DNA of 26,994 nt from CAZIKB01 sp964539665 (GTDB lineage: Bacteria > Zhuqueibacterota > Zhuqueibacteria > Oceanimicrobiales > Oceanimicrobiaceae), in contig CAZIKB010000090.1 of assembly GCA_964539665.1 (NCBI GenBank), positions 1 to 26,994 on the forward strand, given 5' to 3'. The translations under genes were made by a program, and so were the position numbers. The notes beneath the pieces were generated by a model, which was not told where the DNA came from, did no database searches, and saw only the letters and a list, made by a program, of their open reading frames with translations. The stretch's first letter is position 1, and every line of letters begins with the position of its first letter. This document shows, in pieces, positions 23,553 through 26,994 of this stretch.

Positions 23553-25490
23553 ATGACAATTTCGAAACCTAAGATTTTTAGAATCTTATTGCCTTTAAAT
23601 GTCAAATTAATCGTGCTGCTATGCTTGGTTGCTAAGGATTATACTCTTGCTCAAGAATCGAATATTGACTCAATAAGCTATAATCTCCCGGAAATTGTTA
23701 TCTCAGATTACGCAATTTTGGTTCCTTCCCAAAATATTGTACGCGAAGCAAACACGCAAGACTTTCATTCTTGGAATGCGCATAATGTCGCCGAAGTTCT
23801 GTCACAGTCAACTGGAATGAGCGTTCAAAGAAGCTCCTCAGGAGACGCTCGTGTTTTGGTCAGGGGTTTTAGGCATCGAGATATTTTGGTCTTGTTTGAT
23901 GGAATACCCATTGCATCAGCTTTTGAAGGAACGATAGATCTAAATGAAATCTCTATCGAAAATGTTACAAAAGTAAAAATGATCAAAGGTGCTCCGTCTG
24001 TGATTTACGGCACAAATGCAATGGGAGGTGTTATCGATATTATTCCAAAATCGGGCTTAAATTATAACTGGAAGCATGCCGCCTTTGAAATTGGAGAAAA
24101 TAATACTCGCTTGCTTCGAGCAAATTATGGTGGTAGAAATAAGTTCATAAATTATTTCGTTTCAGCCAATTATGAAGCAACTGATGGGTTTGCAGTATCA
24201 GGAGGTTTTAAATCTCAGGAAAACGAGGATGGTGGAATTCGTGAGAACAGTGACTACTCTAGAAAAAACTTTTTCCTTCATTTAAATTCTAAAATTAATC
24301 CTATTGGAGTTTCATCTTTCTTCTTCAATATGTCAGACAACGAACGAGGATTTCCGCCACAAGGCGGTATTTCTGATCCTGATTTTGAGCGATTAACAGA
24401 ATCGAAGCGAATGACTTTTGGGCTTTCAAATAGTTTTTCCTGTATTCCTGCCTCGTTGAAGATATTTTACAATCGATATAAAAGTGCGGAGACTACATAC
24501 CAAGATTCAACCTACAGCAAGATTGTTGAGGTTAATTCTGCTAAAGATTATGCACTAGGCGCTATGCTTTATTCAAAGCTGGTCACTTCTCAAAACAATT
24601 TATTAATTCTTAATCTATCTTTTGAAAACGATGCCTATAAAAACAGCAGCGATCCCGAAAGTATTGTTGATGTTGACGTTCACACCTATTCTCTTGCTGT
24701 AGAGGATGAATTATCTATAAAGAAAAAACTATCAATTGCTGTTGGGGGACTTATCAGCAGGTTTGATCAACCGCAAACAAATAAGAGTATTTCTGCGCTG
24801 AACGCTCAAATTGTAATTGGTTATCAAGTAAGCCACAAAATTGACTTGCATGCATCTGCCACCCGACGGACACGCTTTCCTAAACTACGGGAATTATATC
24901 GAGATAGATATGGTAATCCAGATCTTCAAGAACAAAAAGCGAACAATTATGAGTTAGGTCTCAAATTTATCAATTCTCAAAAAATTCAAACTGATTTAAC
25001 AGTTTTTCTTAATAAATTGGAAGATTTGATTGATCGAGAAGACAGGAGAAGTCTTTATGAAAACTTAGAAGATGTTACTCTTAAAGGGTTCGAGGCCTCA
25101 TCAGGCGGTTGGCTGACAAAGCGACTGTTTGGACATCTGGGATATACTTATCTTGAAGCAGATGAGAAATTTGTAGATGGAAGTTCTCGCCAGCTTCGTA
25201 GATTACCAAAACATAACTTTAATGTCGAATTGCGTTACAAATTGCCTTTTAATATCTATTTTTCATTAAATGGAATTTATGTTAGCGAGCTTTTCGATGT
25301 GGATGAAGAACAAGTTTATACCCAAATGCCAAATTATTTTTTATTGAATGCCAAAACCTCCATAACGATTCGAAATCTATTGAACGCCTATATTGCAATG
25401 AGTAATATAAAAGACGAAGATTATGTGACCCGTTTCGGTTACCCAAGAGAAGGTAGGACTACACGATTTGGTTTAAACCTCACGTTATAA
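23553..25490 (+). CDS. TonB-dependent outer-membrane receptor
   Basis: This 645-aa protein has an N-terminal hydrophobic signal segment ending near LAQES (about residue 35). A plug domain at about 46-160 includes HNVAEVLSQSTGMSVQ, ARVLVRGFRHRDILVLFDG and IKGAPSVIYGTNAMGGVIDI. The rest is a beta-barrel rich in alternating aromatic and polar residues, ending TTRFGLNLTL. TonB-dependent receptors import iron chelates, cobalamin, metals or carbohydrates across the outer membrane, using energy from TonB-ExbB-ExbD, which is not in this window. A canonical TonB box could not be fixed with confidence. The length is close to that of BtuB-type receptors. The downstream S-component-like gene suggests a small-molecule cofactor or metal as substrate. 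Confidence 0.93.
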   Translation: MTISKPKIFRILLPLNVKLIVLLCLVAKDYTLAQESNIDSISYNLPEIVISDYAILVPSQNIVREANTQDFHSWNAHNVAEVLSQSTGMSVQRSSSGDARVLVRGFRHRDILVLFDGIPIASAFEGTIDLNEISIENVTKVKMIKGAPSVIYGTNAMGGVIDIIPKSGLNYNWKHAAFEIGENNTRLLRANYGGRNKFINYFVSANYEATDGFAVSGGFKSQENEDGGIRENSDYSRKNFFLHLNSKINPIGVSSFFFNMSDNERGFPPQGGISDPDFERLTESKRMTFGLSNSFSCIPASLKIFYNRYKSAETTYQDSTYSKIVEVNSAKDYALGAMLYSKLVTSQNNLLILNLSFENDAYKNSSDPESIVDVDVHTYSLAVEDELSIKKKLSIAVGGLISRFDQPQTNKSISALNAQIVIGYQVSHKIDLHASATRRTRFPKLRELYRDRYGNPDLQEQKANNYELGLKFINSQKIQTDLTVFLNKLEDLIDREDRRSLYENLEDVTLKGFEASSGGWLTKRLFGHLGYTYLEADEKFVDGSSRQLRRLPKHNFNVELRYKLPFNIYFSLNGIYVSELFDVDEEQVYTQMPNYFLLNAKTSITIRNLLNAYIAMSNIKDEDYVTRFGYPREGRTTRFGLNLTL

Positions 25491-25504
25491 AATCCAGTAC
25501 TTTA

Positions 25505-26074
25505 ATGAAAGCAAAAAGCCAAAAGGGCAGCCTGTTTCAAGTCCGAAATCTCGTTTTGATGTCTTTGCTAGCAGCACTGGTTGTAGTCCTGAGATTAGTT
25601 ACAAGAGTCGTTAATTTAAAAGGTGTCAAAGGCGACGGTAGCGCAATTCGGTTTATGCCCGCAATTATCGGAAAAGGATTGCTCCCTCAATTTGGTTCTT
25701 GCACTACAATTAATTTATTAGCCGGCGGTCTTATATCACTTATTTCTCCTTCCGAAGAAGGCATATTAACTTTCGTGGAATATATAACATCGGGTTTGAT
25801 ACTTGATATTCTTTATTACATTTTTAGAGACTATCCTCGAAAGCCGTTGTTTGCAGGCATTACAAATGCGTTAGCAAATCTTACAAAGCTTAGTACCAAT
25901 TTAATAACTTATCGATTTTTTTTGGGTCTTTCTTGGGATATTATTTTTGTTGGTTTTAGTTTGGCGTGTTTTACTAATGCATTTTTTGGATTTGTTTTTG
26001 GTTATCTGGCTTCATCAATTTTTCGTCTGCTTGCAAAGCCAATAGCGTATGTAACTGAAAGTCCGAAAGCGTAG
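25505..26074 (+). CDS. ECF-transporter S-component-like membrane protein
   Basis: This 189-aa hydrophobic protein begins after a basic leader with NLVLMSLLAALVVVLRLVTR. It has five to six membrane segments and the S-component-like features of an initial helix with small residues and a conserved GKGLLPQFGSCTTINLLAGG segment, followed by LADILYY-like helices. It resembles the YkoE/cobalt-thiamine type of S-component, but the substrate cannot be read from the sequence. S-components capture vitamins or metals and work with an energising module (EcfT-EcfA), not seen here. It follows the receptor by 14 nt, so outer- and inner-membrane steps may be co-expressed. Confidence 0.7.
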   Translation: MKAKSQKGSLFQVRNLVLMSLLAALVVVLRLVTRVVNLKGVKGDGSAIRFMPAIIGKGLLPQFGSCTTINLLAGGLISLISPSEEGILTFVEYITSGLILDILYYIFRDYPRKPLFAGITNALANLTKLSTNLITYRFFLGLSWDIIFVGFSLACFTNAFFGFVFGYLASSIFRLLAKPIAYVTESPKA

Positions 26075-26285
26075 AGGCAAAATAGCAGGCTATAGTTTGG
26101 CCGCGAGCACATAACAATCGGCTGCACTGGATGTTACCGCTTTTCTCAATTTCTGGCTTTGCGCTCGCTTCTTAGTTTTGTTTTGGTTCATAGTTTTGTT
26201 CTCCGAAACCGCACCATTAAGCCCGAACATTAACACTCTTCAGAATCCCATAAAAATAATATTGTATCTAAGGAATAAATCATGA
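26075..26285. other. Intergenic region with half-site resembling attC
   Basis: No gene is seen. ACATAACAATCGGCTGCACTGG (26109-26130) has the look of the 5' half of an attC-type site, but no matching 3' half is present before the intron at 26286. Its status as an attC remnant is uncertain. Confidence 0.3.
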
Positions 26286-26994
26286 GTGCGCCAAGCAAAG
26301 CTAATATGAGCAAGCTGGACAATCCGGCACGTGTAACGACTAACCATCGGCACGGAACTGAACCATGCGTATGATGAGGTAACGAATCATGCGAAGCCAT
26401 GGGAAAGGCAGTTTGTCAGCCACAACGCAAGTGAAGGTATCGAGCCCCGAAATAACTCTCATTGCATTGGGTCAAGGGTTTCATGTCCTGGAAACCAAAA
26501 TCAGTTCACACGATAAAGGTGAGTGTGTCCCTGACGTGCCGGGGTCTAAGTCCGTGGCGGGCAAACGAACTGTTTATGTTGGAACTTGGGAGAACCGAGA
26601 CGTTCCAATAGGAAGCTTCCAAGAAGCCGAAGAGGCAACAAGGAAGTATGGCGGTTCGGTAGTCGGACTGACTCATAGTAGAGGTGTAAACAGGGTAATG
26701 CCTGTTGAGTCCAGATATTTGGGACACTCGAAGGGGTCAGCATTAATACGCAAGAGCGAAGTGAGGAACAGGCCAATCACTGAATTGGAAGATACTGTGG
26801 AAACCGCACAACGCCTTACATCGGAGGTAGCAGTAAAGTATACTTATACATTTTATGTGGCTATTGAAGAGAGTATTAATGAAGAGCCGGATGTGGGAAA
26901 TCCACAAGTCCGGTTCTGTGAGGGGCATTGAAACTCCTCATATTGTCTTAATGTACGTGTATTAATATAGGAGTCATATTATGTCTACTCGACA
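26286..26994 (+). mobile_element. Group II intron, 5' ribozyme part and start of its RT ORF (truncated by window end)
   Basis: The element begins with GTGCGCC (26286), matching the GUGYG 5' end of group II introns. Motifs typical of bacterial group II ribozymes follow: GGAACTTGGGAGAACCG near 26580, CGGTAGTCGGACTGACTCAT near 26656 and, near 26885, GAGCCGGATGTGGGAAATCC with its pairing partner AAGTCCGGTTCTGTGAGGGG. The ATG at 26981 is preceded by AGGAG and should start the intron-encoded reverse transcriptase. Domains V and VI and the 3' boundary lie outside the window. It inserted just after the receptor operon. Confidence 0.88.
26981..26994 (+). CDS. ltrA: Start of group II intron reverse transcriptase/maturase (partial)
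   Basis: Only the first codons are in the window (MSTR then cut). The ATG lies 6 nt after TATAGGAG and directly follows the ribozyme domain IV stem, where intron-encoded proteins begin. Identity as a maturase is inferred from the intron, not from the few residues seen. Confidence 0.6.

Noticed and set aside
26389..26931. 180-codon plus-strand ORF
   Set aside because: It lies within the group II intron ribozyme region, and its sequence is explained by conserved intron RNA motifs rather than by a protein.

Overview
The window looks like chromosomal DNA of an uncultured or draft-assembled bacterium of the FCB type (Bacteroidota, Calditrichota or KSB1-like). This is inferred from the FtsX-type permeases with an N-terminal prefix and PadR partners, a TonB-dependent receptor, A+T-rich intergenic DNA and a run of ten Ns. 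No rRNA, tRNA or CRISPR array was seen, so placement is tentative.

Region 1 (1-3960) reads as a mobile integron cassette array transcribed leftward. Three sites with paired core motifs (RYYYAAC...GTTRRRY) and matching arms lie at 35-87, 1456-1577 and 2761-2894. A fourth core at 3881-3887 sits beside spaced direct repeats that resemble an attI site. The cassettes encode two small membrane proteins, a winged-helix/protein kinase fusion, and a membrane protein whose gene is split by the Ns. No integrase gene is visible.

Region 2 (4511-12790) is a PadR regulator followed by three overlapping genes for large paralogous orphan ABC permeases (859-880 aa), with no ATPase nearby. Region 3 (12820-15600) holds a stop-broken secreted-protein gene, attC-like debris, an ankyrin-repeat exported protein and a hairpin-rich gap. 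Region 4 (15575-18598) is a second PadR-permease pair. It is followed by C-terminal remnants of further permeases and by an island (18967-19819) with VapB-VapC and a DUF2442 protein. Another scrap of permease sequence lies just beyond that island.

Region 5 (20268-22619) is the best candidate for an undescribed system. A NA37 (YejK/NdpA) family nucleoid-associated protein overlaps by 4 nt a gene for a novel soluble-plus-membrane protein, and paired direct repeats lie upstream. The DNA-binding plus membrane-protein layout recalls two-gene defence systems such as Kiwa, but that function is inferred only.

Region 6 (22853-26074) is a compact operon of a membrane protein, a TonB-dependent receptor and an ECF S-component-like permease, probably for nutrient or cofactor uptake. 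Region 7 (26286-end) is the 5' part of a group II intron, with its reverse transcriptase ORF beginning at 26981 and running off the window.
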